A DNA stretch of 44,372 nucleotides, taken from contig JBEKEO010000006.1 of NCBI GenBank assembly GCA_050013795.1, positions 1 to 44,372 of the forward strand. Direction: 5' to 3'. Source of the DNA: CAWHOW01 sp050013795 (GTDB taxonomy: Bacteria; Bacteroidota; Bacteroidia; Bacteroidales; CG2-30-32-10). Position numbers and translations under genes: made by a program. The notes under the pieces are model-generated. The model was not told where the DNA came from. It was given only the letters and a program-made list of their open reading frames with translations, and did not search any database. Below, piece by piece: positions 25,654-32,762 of the stretch (within the stretch, counting starts at the first letter, position 1; every line of letters starts with the position of its first letter).

Positions 25654-26658
25654 GTGAAAGCTGGATTTTCAGATTCAATAAACTTTCTTTCTAATCTTAC
25701 TTTCAGGAAATTTTTCAATGCTGTTCTTGTATATAAAAGTTTTTTTCTTTCAAGGATCTTTAAAGTTCCAATGCATTGGGGAATGCCTGTCAGCGCTTCC
25801 ATTGAAGCCACCACCAACTGCAACCTCAGTTGCCCTGAATGTCCAAGCGGATTAAAGAGGTTTTCAAGAGAAACAGGAAGTATAAGTCTTGATAATTTTC
25901 AAAGATATGTTGATCAGTTGTCGAAGGATCTTGTTTATCTTATGATATATTTCCAGGGAGAGCCTTATTTGAATAAACAATTCTTCGAATTGGTAAATTA
26001 TGCAAGATCAAAAAGAATATATACAGCAACTTCTACTAATGGCCATTTTCTTGATGATGAAAATGCTCGTAAAACAATAGAATCCGGAATCGACAGGATA
26101 ATTATTTCTCTTGATGGCTCTGATGAAGAAAGTTATACATCATATCGTGCAGATGGAGATTTTAATAAAGTTATTACAGGAATTAAAAACCTGGTAGAAT
26201 GGAAGAAGAAGCTGAATTCCAAGACACCATATATCATTCTTCAATGCCTGATATTAAAATCGAATGAAAATCTGATCCATGATATTACTCATTTATCAAG
26301 ACAGTTAGGAGTTGATAAATTTGAACTAAAGACCGCGCAATTTTACAATTTCCAAAATGGGAATTCTTTGATGCCTTTGAGCTCTTCATATTCCAGATAT
26401 AACAAAAATGCTGATGGAACATTTTCATTAAAAAAGAAACTTAAAAATCATTGTCTACGCATGTGGCGATCTGTAGTTATTACATGGGATGGCAAAGTTT
26501 CTCCCTGTTGTTTTGACAAGGATGCTCAACATCAATTGGGCGATTTGAATAAATCTTCTTTTAAAGAAATATGGAACGGATATAATTATAATTCCTTTAG
26601 AAAAGAAATCTTAACAAACAGGAAAGGCATTGATATCTGTTGTAACTGCACTGAATGA
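25654..26658 (+). CDS. Radical SAM/SPASM-domain protein
   Basis: The 334-residue protein starts with GTG at 25654, chosen because the following residues (KAGFSDSINFLSNLT...HWGMPVSASIE) look like the usual N-terminus of this group. The radical-SAM CxxxCxxC is Cys56-Cys60-Cys63 in TTNCNLSCPECPSG. The C-terminal SPASM region supplies auxiliary-cluster cysteines: HCLRMW, SPCCFDKD and DICCNCTE. GEPYLN and SLDGSDEESY are SAM-binding-side motifs. SPASM enzymes often modify peptides or sugars; no precursor peptide gene is visible, so the substrate is unknown. The gene converges on frr with only 2 bases between the stop codons. Confidence 0.9.
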   Translation: MKAGFSDSINFLSNLTFRKFFNAVLVYKSFFLSRIFKVPMHWGMPVSASIEATTNCNLSCPECPSGLKRFSRETGSISLDNFQRYVDQLSKDLVYLMIYFQGEPYLNKQFFELVNYARSKRIYTATSTNGHFLDDENARKTIESGIDRIIISLDGSDEESYTSYRADGDFNKVITGIKNLVEWKKKLNSKTPYIILQCLILKSNENLIHDITHLSRQLGVDKFELKTAQFYNFQNGNSLMPLSSSYSRYNKNADGTFSLKKKLKNHCLRMWRSVVITWDGKVSPCCFDKDAQHQLGDLNKSSFKEIWNGYNYNSFRKEILTNRKGIDICCNCTE

Positions 26659-26660
26659 TA

Positions 26661-27224
26661 TTATACCGTCATAATATCTTTTTCCTTTGCTGCAATAATT
26701 TTATCAATTTTCAGGATGTGTTCGTCAGTAAGGGTTTGAATATCCGCTTCTAATTTTTTTATCTCATCTTCAGGTAACCCTTGTTTTTCAAGTTTTTTGG
26801 CAGTTTCGTTGGCTTCCCTGCGAATGCCTCTTATCACCACTCGTGCATTTTCAGCTTCACTTTTAGCCCGCTTCACATATTCTTTCCTTCTTTCTTCGGT
26901 CAATGGAGGGACAGGGATCCTTATTACCATACCATCATTCATTGGGTTAAAGCCTAGATTAGCTGCCATGATGGCTTTTTCAATCGGCTGAAGAGCGTTT
27001 TTATCCCAGGGTTGGATAAAAATAGTTTTAGGATCGGGTGCGCTTACATTAGACATTTGATTTAAAGGTGTAATAGTACCGTAATAATCAACACGAATTC
27101 CTTCAACCATTTGTGGACTTGCTTTTCCTGCCCTAACTTTCTGCATTTCTCGTTCAAGGTGAAGTAATGCATTTTGCATACTTTCCTTTGCAACATCTAA
27201 ACAAAACTGAACATCTTCTGTCAT
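26661..27224 (-). CDS. frr: Ribosome recycling factor
   Basis: The 187-residue protein is a full-length RRF: the long helices (LHLEREMQKVRAGKASP at about 22-38, then TEERRKEYVKRAKSEAENARV at about 110-130) surround the small beta domain with VDYYGTITPLNQMSNVSAPD. It splits post-termination ribosomes with EF-G. It is the last gene of the pyrH-2TM-frr cluster. The pyrH-frr neighbourhood next to rpsB-tsf is the classical bacterial order, here with a 2TM protein gene inserted. Confidence 0.97.
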   Translation of the reverse strand: MTEDVQFCLDVAKESMQNALLHLEREMQKVRAGKASPQMVEGIRVDYYGTITPLNQMSNVSAPDPKTIFIQPWDKNALQPIEKAIMAANLGFNPMNDGMVIRIPVPPLTEERRKEYVKRAKSEAENARVVIRGIRREANETAKKLEKQGLPEDEIKKLEADIQTLTDEHILKIDKIIAAKEKDIMTV

Positions 27225-27240
27225 AACAATCTATTTTGTT

Positions 27241-27525
27241 TTATTTATTATCCTTATTTATAAGTTTATCATACTCCTTCTGAGTAAGTTTATTTTTCCA
27301 CCTGTAAACGATATGATAATGAAGCAAAACTATAAGCCCCCATCCCAGCATAGGATAGACAGGCCATTTATGATTATATTCTCCATTATAAATATATACT
27401 ATAAACGCCCAAGTTATCCAGAAAAGAGCAATGCCAATTATATAAATAAGGAAGTGAATTTTAAATCCTGCTCTTTCGCGGGCTTTTTTCCATACTTCTT
27501 TATCCACTGTTTGGTTGGGTTCCAT
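27241..27525 (-). CDS. 2TM-domain small membrane protein
   Basis: The 94-residue protein has the two membrane spans of the 2TM family (about 22-45 and 57-76), preceded by an amphipathic, charged segment VWKKARERAGFKIHFLIY and followed by a lysine-rich tail. The domain is found in Bacteroidota alone or at the N-terminus of LytTR-type sensors; its function is unknown. It lies between pyrH (12-base gap) and frr (16-base gap), so it is translated from the same transcript as two essential genes. Confidence 0.82.
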   Translation of the reverse strand: MEPNQTVDKEVWKKARERAGFKIHFLIYIIGIALFWITWAFIVYIYNGEYNHKWPVYPMLGWGLIVLLHYHIVYRWKNKLTQKEYDKLINKDNK

Positions 27526-27537
27526 CTATTTGATTTG

Positions 27538-28242
27538 TTAATTTATAATTGTACCTGTTTTTAATCCTTTTACAGCTTTAAGTAAGTTGCCCTTTTTATT
27601 CATATTAAACACAATAATTGGTAATTTATTTTCCCTACATAAAGTAAAAGCTGTCATATCCATAACATTCAAGTGTTTTTCATAAGCATCTTCAAATGTT
27701 AGCTTGTCGAACATCTTTGCATTTTTATTTTTTTCAGGATCGGAAGTATATACTCCATCTACACGTGTTCCTTTAAGCAGCACATCCGCTTTTATCTCAA
27801 CAGCTCTAAGGGCTGCCGCTGTATCGGTAGTGAAATATGGATTTCCAGTACCTCCTGCTATAATGATCACTTTTCCCTTGGCTAATGAATCCAAGGCACG
27901 CCTACGATTCATCGCTTTGCAAATGTTATCAATCGGGATACCCGATAATATCTGGCATTTAACATCCATATTTTCAAGTGCTGATTGCATAGCCAAGCTA
28001 TTGATCACTGTCGCCAGCATTCCCATATAATCTCCCTGCACCCGATCATACCCTTGACCCGCTCCTTTTAAACCGCGGAAAATATTTCCTCCACCAATAA
28101 CAATTGCAACCTGGACACCTGTTTCTGCAACTGCTGAAATTTCGGCTGCATATTCTTCCAACTTATTTATGGCAATACCGTACTGATTCTTGCCCATCAA
28201 TGCCTCGCCGCTTAGTTTTAGCAATATACGTTTGTATTTCAT
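27538..28242 (-). CDS. pyrH: UMP kinase
   Basis: The 234-residue protein is a bacterial-type hexameric UMP kinase of the amino-acid kinase fold. It has KLSGEALMG near the start, VIGGGNIFRGL at about 48-58, VIIIAGGTGNPYFTTDTAAALRA at about 123-145 and LLKGTRVDGVYTSDP at about 153-167. It phosphorylates UMP to UDP and is regulated by UTP/GTP in the family. It follows the tsf terminator, so it likely has its own start, although no good promoter box was located in the 147-base gap. Confidence 0.97.
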   Translation of the reverse strand: MKYKRILLKLSGEALMGKNQYGIAINKLEEYAAEISAVAETGVQVAIVIGGGNIFRGLKGAGQGYDRVQGDYMGMLATVINSLAMQSALENMDVKCQILSGIPIDNICKAMNRRRALDSLAKGKVIIIAGGTGNPYFTTDTAAALRAVEIKADVLLKGTRVDGVYTSDPEKNKNAKMFDKLTFEDAYEKHLNVMDMTAFTLCRENKLPIIVFNMNKKGNLLKAVKGLKTGTIIN

Positions 28243-28343
28243 TTATATGGATTTGTTTGTAAAATTAAAAAAAATCTTTATTGAAATACTATTTTAATAT
28301 TGTGCTTAATGAAATTTGATGTACTTGCACCAAATAATTTTGC

Positions 28344-28369
28344 AAAAAAAAAGAGGGATAATCCCTCTT
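28344..28369 (-). terminator. Rho-independent terminator after tsf
   Basis: On the minus strand AAGAGGG, loop ATTAT, CCCTCTT runs into a T tract of eight or more (28344-28352 read as A on the plus strand). It lies 21 bases beyond the tsf stop codon and separates the rplM-rpsI-rpsB-tsf operon from pyrH. Confidence 0.88.
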
Positions 28370-28389
28370 CTTTAATTAATTTAACTTTC

Positions 28390-29226
28390 TCATGCGCCTA
28401 GCATAAAGCGCTTAAAAGATATAACTTTAAGTTCTTTATCGGCTTCAATAAGGTATTGCCCAACGGTCTTTTTGGTATCGCGAACAAATTCCTGATTAAG
28501 AAGCGTACGTTCTTTATAGAATTTATTAAGTTTTCCCAAAGCAATTTTTTCAAGCATATCTTCAGGTTTGCCTTCCTGGCGTGCCTGTTCTTTTCCAATT
28601 TCTATTTCCCTGTCAATTGTTTTCTGATCAACATCACCTTTATCCACCGCAACAGGATTCATTGCAGCAATCTGCATGGCTATTTCCTTGCCAATTTGGT
28701 CTATGTTTACAATATTATCTTTATTAAGGCCAACAATAGTTCCTAACCTGTTTCCTGGATGATTATATGAAAAGGTCTTAGGTGCTTCTATCATATCATA
28801 AGAAGCCACCTCCATTTTTTCGCCAATTTTCCCGATCAAATCAGTTAGGTTTTCTTCAACGGTTCTGCCATTCAAATTAGCGGCCCTGAGCTCCTCAATT
28901 GTTTTGGGAGTCTTTTCAATTGCAAAATCCGCAACATCATTTGCAAATTTAGTGAAATCGGCACTTTTAGCAACAAAGTCAGTTTCACAGCTTATTAAAA
29001 CAATAATAGCTTTTTTTGCATCTGCCGAAGTTTTAGCCAGAACAAGTCCATCATTGGCAGCCCTGTCGCTTCTGTTGCTTGCAACTTTCTGTCCTTTTTT
29101 TCTTAAATAATCTATTGCTTTTTCAAAATCTCCTTCTGATTCAACAAGCGCTTTTTTGCAATCCATCATGCCGGCACCTGTCATTTGCCTCAGCTTGTTA
29201 ACATCAGCTGCTGTAATATTAGCCAT
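28390..29226 (-). CDS. tsf: Translation elongation factor Ts
   Basis: The 278-residue EF-Ts starts with the UBA-like N-terminal domain (MANITAADVNKLRQMTGAGMMDCKKAL) and has the second signature CETDFVA at about 76-82, followed by the core dimerisation domain. It exchanges GDP on EF-Tu. Length is normal for Bacteroidota. It is 24 bases downstream of rpsB and is the last gene of the ribosomal operon, ending at an intrinsic terminator. Confidence 0.97.
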   Translation of the reverse strand: MANITAADVNKLRQMTGAGMMDCKKALVESEGDFEKAIDYLRKKGQKVASNRSDRAANDGLVLAKTSADAKKAIIVLISCETDFVAKSADFTKFANDVADFAIEKTPKTIEELRAANLNGRTVEENLTDLIGKIGEKMEVASYDMIEAPKTFSYNHPGNRLGTIVGLNKDNIVNIDQIGKEIAMQIAAMNPVAVDKGDVDQKTIDREIEIGKEQARQEGKPEDMLEKIALGKLNKFYKERTLLNQEFVRDTKKTVGQYLIEADKELKVISFKRFMLGA

Positions 29227-29250
29227 TTCTATATTTCTTAATGTAAAGTA

Positions 29251-30204
29251 TTATTTTATTGATTTCTTTGCTCCGCCAACAGTTGGTCTTTTAGTAAAAT
29301 TTTTAGTTGCTTTCAATGCTGGTTTTTTATCTTTTTCATCCTTTTCTTCGTCTTCTTCCTTGAGTTTCAATGTGGCTGCTTTTGCGGCTGCTTTCTTCGC
29401 TTTTTTAACTTCATCCACTTCTTCTTCTTCCTCAAGTTCAGCAAGGGTTTTTGCTTTCAGTTTTTCAATTTCTGCTGCTGCTTCTTTTTCCTCGTCTGTC
29501 TGCTTATCCTTGTCAAATTTACGCTCAGCAAGGCCTTCTTCAATAGATTCAACCATTGATCCTACAATAAGGGAAATTGACTTAGCCGCATCATCATTTG
29601 CTGGAATAGGAAAATCCACTTCATTTGGGTTTGAATTCGTATCCACTATTGCAAATGTCGGTATGCTAAGTTTTTTTGCTTCGGCAACAGCAATATGCTC
29701 CTTGCTGATATCAACTATGAAAATAGCTGCCGGAAGTCTAGAAAGATCAGCTATACTACCAAGGTTTTTCTCCAGTTTAGCCCTTTCACGGGTAACCTGC
29801 AAACGCTCTTTCTTCGACATATTTTCAGAAGTGCCGTCGGTAAACATTTTATCGATGTTTCCCATTTTGCGGACAGCCTTACGGATAGTGGCAAAATTGG
29901 TAAGCATACCTCCGGGCCACCTTTCGGTAACGTAAGGCATATTAACTTTTTTTACATGCTCGGCAACAATATCCTTAGCTTGTTTTTTTGTTGCAACAAA
30001 AAGAATCTTCTTGCCCGATTTAGCTATTTGTTTCATAGCAGCACCGGCTTCCTCCATTTTTGCTGCAGTTTTATTCAGATCAATAATGTGGATACCATTT
30101 TTCTCCATAAAAATATAAGGAGCCATATTGGGATTCCATTTTCTTTTCAGGTGTCCGAAGTGAACACCGGCGTCTAACAATTCATTATAACTTATTCTTG
30201 CCAT
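29251..30204 (-). CDS. rpsB: 30S ribosomal protein S2 with long charged C-terminal tail
   Basis: The first about 228 residues are canonical S2: ELLDAGVHFGHLKRKWNPNM at 7-26, FVATKKQAKDIV, YVTERWPGGMLTNF and the late ANDDAAKSISLIVGSMVESIEEG. A tail of about 85 residues follows, rich in Lys, Glu and Ala (LEEEEEVDEVKKAKKAAAKAA) and ending KRPTVGGAKKSIK. The usual S2 ends near 230-260 residues, so the tail is an acidic/basic low-complexity extension, as seen in other Bacteroidota. It probably lies on the ribosome surface; a role is not known. Confidence 0.96.
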   Translation of the reverse strand: MARISYNELLDAGVHFGHLKRKWNPNMAPYIFMEKNGIHIIDLNKTAAKMEEAGAAMKQIAKSGKKILFVATKKQAKDIVAEHVKKVNMPYVTERWPGGMLTNFATIRKAVRKMGNIDKMFTDGTSENMSKKERLQVTRERAKLEKNLGSIADLSRLPAAIFIVDISKEHIAVAEAKKLSIPTFAIVDTNSNPNEVDFPIPANDDAAKSISLIVGSMVESIEEGLAERKFDKDKQTDEEKEAAAEIEKLKAKTLAELEEEEEVDEVKKAKKAAAKAATLKLKEEDEEKDEKDKKPALKATKNFTKRPTVGGAKKSIK

Positions 30205-30228
30205 GTTTTGTATATTTCCTCAATAATT

Positions 30229-30615
30229 TTAACGTTTGCTGAACTGGAATCTTTTGCGGGCTTTCTTTTGTCCGGGCTTTTTACGCTCAACCATTCGTGG
30301 GTCGCGGCGTAATAAACCTTTAGCTTTAAGTGCCGGCCTGTGTTCGGGATTGATTTTGCATAAAGCTCTTGATATTGCAAGGGTTAAAGCTTCTGCCTGA
30401 CCGTTAACACCGCCACCATCTATGTTTGCCATGATGTCGTATTTGCCTGCCGTATTAGACAGTTCAAACGGTTGATTGATCACATACTGCAATGTGGGAA
30501 TAGGAAAGTATGTTTTATAATCTTTTTTATTTACTGTAATCGTACCGTTTCCGTCCTTCACGAAAACGCGGGCAACTGCATTTTTCCTTCTGCCTAAAGC
30601 ATTAATAACTTCCAT
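30229..30615 (-). CDS. rpsI: 30S ribosomal protein S9
   Basis: The 128-residue protein has the S9 signature GGGVNGQAEALTLAISRAL (about 67-85) and the basic C-terminus ending FQFSKR that reaches the P-site tRNA. It is 5 bases downstream of rplM, the universal L13-S9 pair. Confidence 0.98.
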   Translation of the reverse strand: MEVINALGRRKNAVARVFVKDGNGTITVNKKDYKTYFPIPTLQYVINQPFELSNTAGKYDIMANIDGGGVNGQAEALTLAISRALCKINPEHRPALKAKGLLRRDPRMVERKKPGQKKARKRFQFSKR

Positions 30616-30620
30616 ACTGA

Positions 30621-31076
30621 TTATTTAATTGAGTTTATTTTAATTTCTTTTGGTTGCTGTGCGGCATGCGGATGTTCATTTCCTGCATATATATATAGAT
30701 TTTTAATTAACTGTGCACCCAGACGATTCCTTGGCAACATGCCTTTTACCGCTTTATGAACAACTTCGGTAGGCTTTTTCTTAAGTAATTCTTTTGGATT
30801 TGAAAAACGCTGTCCGCCTGGATAACCGGTATGACGGACATATTCTTTATCTATCATCTTATTGCCTGTAAGTTTTATTTTTCCCGCATTGATCACAATC
30901 ACATTATCGCCGCAATCAACGTGAGGCGTGAAATTGGTTTTGCATTTGCCCCTGATGAGCATGGCAACAGCAGAAGCCAGCCTTCCCAATATTTCGTTCT
31001 CTGCATCCACCAGCAGCCATTCCTTTGTAACAGTCTCTTTATTGGCAGAAATTGTTTTATAAGTTAATGTATCCAT
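30621..31076 (-). CDS. rplM: 50S ribosomal protein L13
   Basis: The 151-residue protein shows the L13 blocks WLLVDAENEILGRLAS (about 21-36), NVIVINAGKIKLTGNK (about 62-77) and VVHKAVKGMLPRNRLG (about 109-124). It binds 23S rRNA in early 50S assembly. It is the first gene of the operon rplM-rpsI-rpsB-tsf and is preceded by the best-formed promoter of the window. Confidence 0.98.
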   Translation of the reverse strand: MDTLTYKTISANKETVTKEWLLVDAENEILGRLASAVAMLIRGKCKTNFTPHVDCGDNVIVINAGKIKLTGNKMIDKEYVRHTGYPGGQRFSNPKELLKKKPTEVVHKAVKGMLPRNRLGAQLIKNLYIYAGNEHPHAAQQPKEIKINSIK

Positions 31077-31132
31077 TGCTATTGTTTAATTATATCACTT
31101 TAATCTGTATTCCCTTGTGTAAAATGGGAGTG

Positions 31133-31163
31133 CAAAGGTATAACTAATTTTCTATTTAACAAA
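31133..31163 (-). promoter_or_regulatory. Strong Bacteroidota promoter for the rplM-rpsI-rpsB-tsf operon
   Basis: On the minus strand TTTG (31160-31163) and TACCTTTG (31133-31140) are separated by 19 bases, matching the -33 TTTG / -7 TAnnTTTG consensus. Start of transcription is expected near 31126, leaving about 50 nt of leader before the rplM ATG. Confidence 0.75.
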
Positions 31164-31290
31164 TTTATAAACATTATTTAGTTAATAAGCCTCATAGCAT
31201 ACAAATCCGGCATTACTGAAATAAAAGGCTTTGCAAATCTGAGGTTGTTTTCACACACCCCAAGTTAATGCGCAAAATCCTGAACCCCAT

Positions 31291-31316
31291 AAAAAAAGGA
31301 GGTGTTGTACCTCCTT
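31291..31316 (-). terminator. Rho-independent terminator after the DUF4349 gene
   Basis: On the minus strand AAGGAGGT, loop ACAAC, ACCTCCTT continues into a T tract (A run at 31291-31297 on the plus strand). It lies 16 bases past the stop codon of the lipoprotein gene. Confidence 0.88.
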
Positions 31317-31331
31317 CCTTTTTATTCATGG

Positions 31332-32282
31332 TTACTTTTGTAATGGCTTTTTCTTTCTTTTGCCCCGTTCAACAAGCTTTAGGATGCAATAAACAATAAC
31401 TGCTGCAATGAGCCATAAAGGCCACAAATAGATGATCCCAATGAAAAATACCTGTAATCCATGCCATCCGCCATTAAAGGCTTTTCCCAGTTTATAGAAG
31501 AATCCCGACTCAGGAGCGGGCTGATAATCCAACTTCTCATAAAAATGAAGATTAATGGTGCTGTAATCCACCTGGTCATTCATATATTTCAGTTTTCCTT
31601 CTGATGCTTCAATTTCTTCGCGTATCTGCCTTAATTTCTCTTCTACTTCCAGAATATCACCTATGGTATTTGCCTTCTTTAGTATTTCGGTATACCTTTC
31701 TTCCACTTCCTTCTTCGATTTCAGCCTGGCTTCGGTATCAACACAATCGGCCGTAACATCCTGGGAAGTTACCCTGTTATAATCTGTGTAAACAGAAATA
31801 TCAAGAAGCTTGCTGACCATGCTTTCAAAGCCTTCGGGCTTAATGCGAATGGTAATATCATTTGTCATGCTGTAGGAATTGGTAGTCTGGTTCTCGCTGG
31901 CAATATAAGCATTGCTTTGCTGAACAATTGCAAGTATAGCTTTACGCCCTTCCTTTATATCCTTTACCTGCATCGAATTTTCAGCAGTCTTGATGATCTT
32001 TGAAGGTATCTTCTCATCAGCAGCTTTATTTACCGTTTTTATTTCTTCTTCTTTACCTGTCGGTGTTACTTTATATTTGTTTACTTTCTCAGCTTCATTA
32101 GGAGGAGGTGGTGGTGGTACAAGTTGTTCATTCGATGCATCATTACCTGCACTTGATACCTGGCTGGTTCCTTTTTTATAGCTGTTTTCCGACTTTTTAT
32201 CAGATGCTCCGCAACCTGACAACTGTATGCTTCCCAAAAGGAAAACAAGCATTATGAATGGCGTTAAGATTTTCTTTTTCAT
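31332..32282 (-). CDS. DUF4349 lipoprotein
   Basis: The 316-residue protein has a lipoprotein signal with LSGC (Cys24) followed by a low-complexity linker containing VPPPPPPNEAEK. The DUF4349 domain spans about 90-285: IIKTAENSMQVKDIKEGRKAI, then NDITIRIKPEGFESMVSKLL, then a probable coiled coil at about 195-245 (KKEVEERYTEILKKANTIGDILEVEEKLRQIREEIEA). A hydrophobic segment at about 285-307 and a basic tail close the protein. The domain is found in bacterial envelope proteins without a defined role. The combination of lipidated N-terminus and C-terminal membrane span is typical of the family. Confidence 0.87.
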   Translation of the reverse strand: MKKKILTPFIMLVFLLGSIQLSGCGASDKKSENSYKKGTSQVSSAGNDASNEQLVPPPPPPNEAEKVNKYKVTPTGKEEEIKTVNKAADEKIPSKIIKTAENSMQVKDIKEGRKAILAIVQQSNAYIASENQTTNSYSMTNDITIRIKPEGFESMVSKLLDISVYTDYNRVTSQDVTADCVDTEARLKSKKEVEERYTEILKKANTIGDILEVEEKLRQIREEIEASEGKLKYMNDQVDYSTINLHFYEKLDYQPAPESGFFYKLGKAFNGGWHGLQVFFIGIIYLWPLWLIAAVIVYCILKLVERGKRKKKPLQK

Positions 32283-32501
32283 ATTTTTGGATTTAAGGGT
32301 AATTAATAAATTGACAAATTAAACTTTTGCCAATAAGATGGCAATAATATTAAATTTCCATAAAGCTTGTGAAAAAATATTGCTTCACATTTATAGCGAA
32401 CTATCTACAATTTTTATTTTGATTGCTTTCCCTATTTTATAATTTCCTCAAAATTAAAATATTATTCAGTAAAGTATCATTATTAAAGGCAAAATTATAA
32501 T

Positions 32502-32732
32502 TGCGAAAGAAGATATTATCAACGCGAGACTATTAAGTCCCATCACGAGACTGTTAAGTCCCAACGCGAGACTGTTAGGTCTCAACACGAAAAAGTGCAA
32601 TTTCCATGCGAAACTATCAACTTAAAGAGTGAAATTGTTCAATTTATTAACGAAATTGCACAACATCAAGCCGTGGTTGAATAACCTCATGCTGTGGTTG
32701 CACAACCTTAGAAAGAAAATTGAGCTTTGCAC
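32502..32732. repeat. Array C: palindromic direct repeats of exactly 21 nt with covarying arms
   Basis: Ten units start at 32502, 32523, 32544, 32565, 32586, 32607, 32628, 32649, 32670 and 32691, with a decayed one at 32712; there are no indels. In each unit position i tends to pair with position 23-i: GAGAC/GTCTC in the unit at 32565, AAATTG/CAATTT at 32628, GGTT/AACC at 32670 and GGTTG/CAACC at 32691. The arm sequences differ between units while complementarity on the same axis is kept. It is noncoding, in a 480-base gap between two minus-strand genes; the remaining part of the gap (32283-32501) is AT-rich with no feature seen. Confidence 0.88.
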
Positions 32733-32762
32733 CACAATAAATTCACTAATAATAGGAGGGTG

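Noticed and set aside
25654..26658. Radical SAM gene as part of a RiPP cluster
   Set aside because: No short precursor ORF, leader peptidase or ABC exporter is next to it; neighbours are an AI-2E family transporter and frr.
29156..29935. 259-codon plus-strand frame rich in Ser, Ala and Phe
   Set aside because: It is antisense to tsf and rpsB; its composition mirrors the Lys/Glu-rich S2 tail read backwards.
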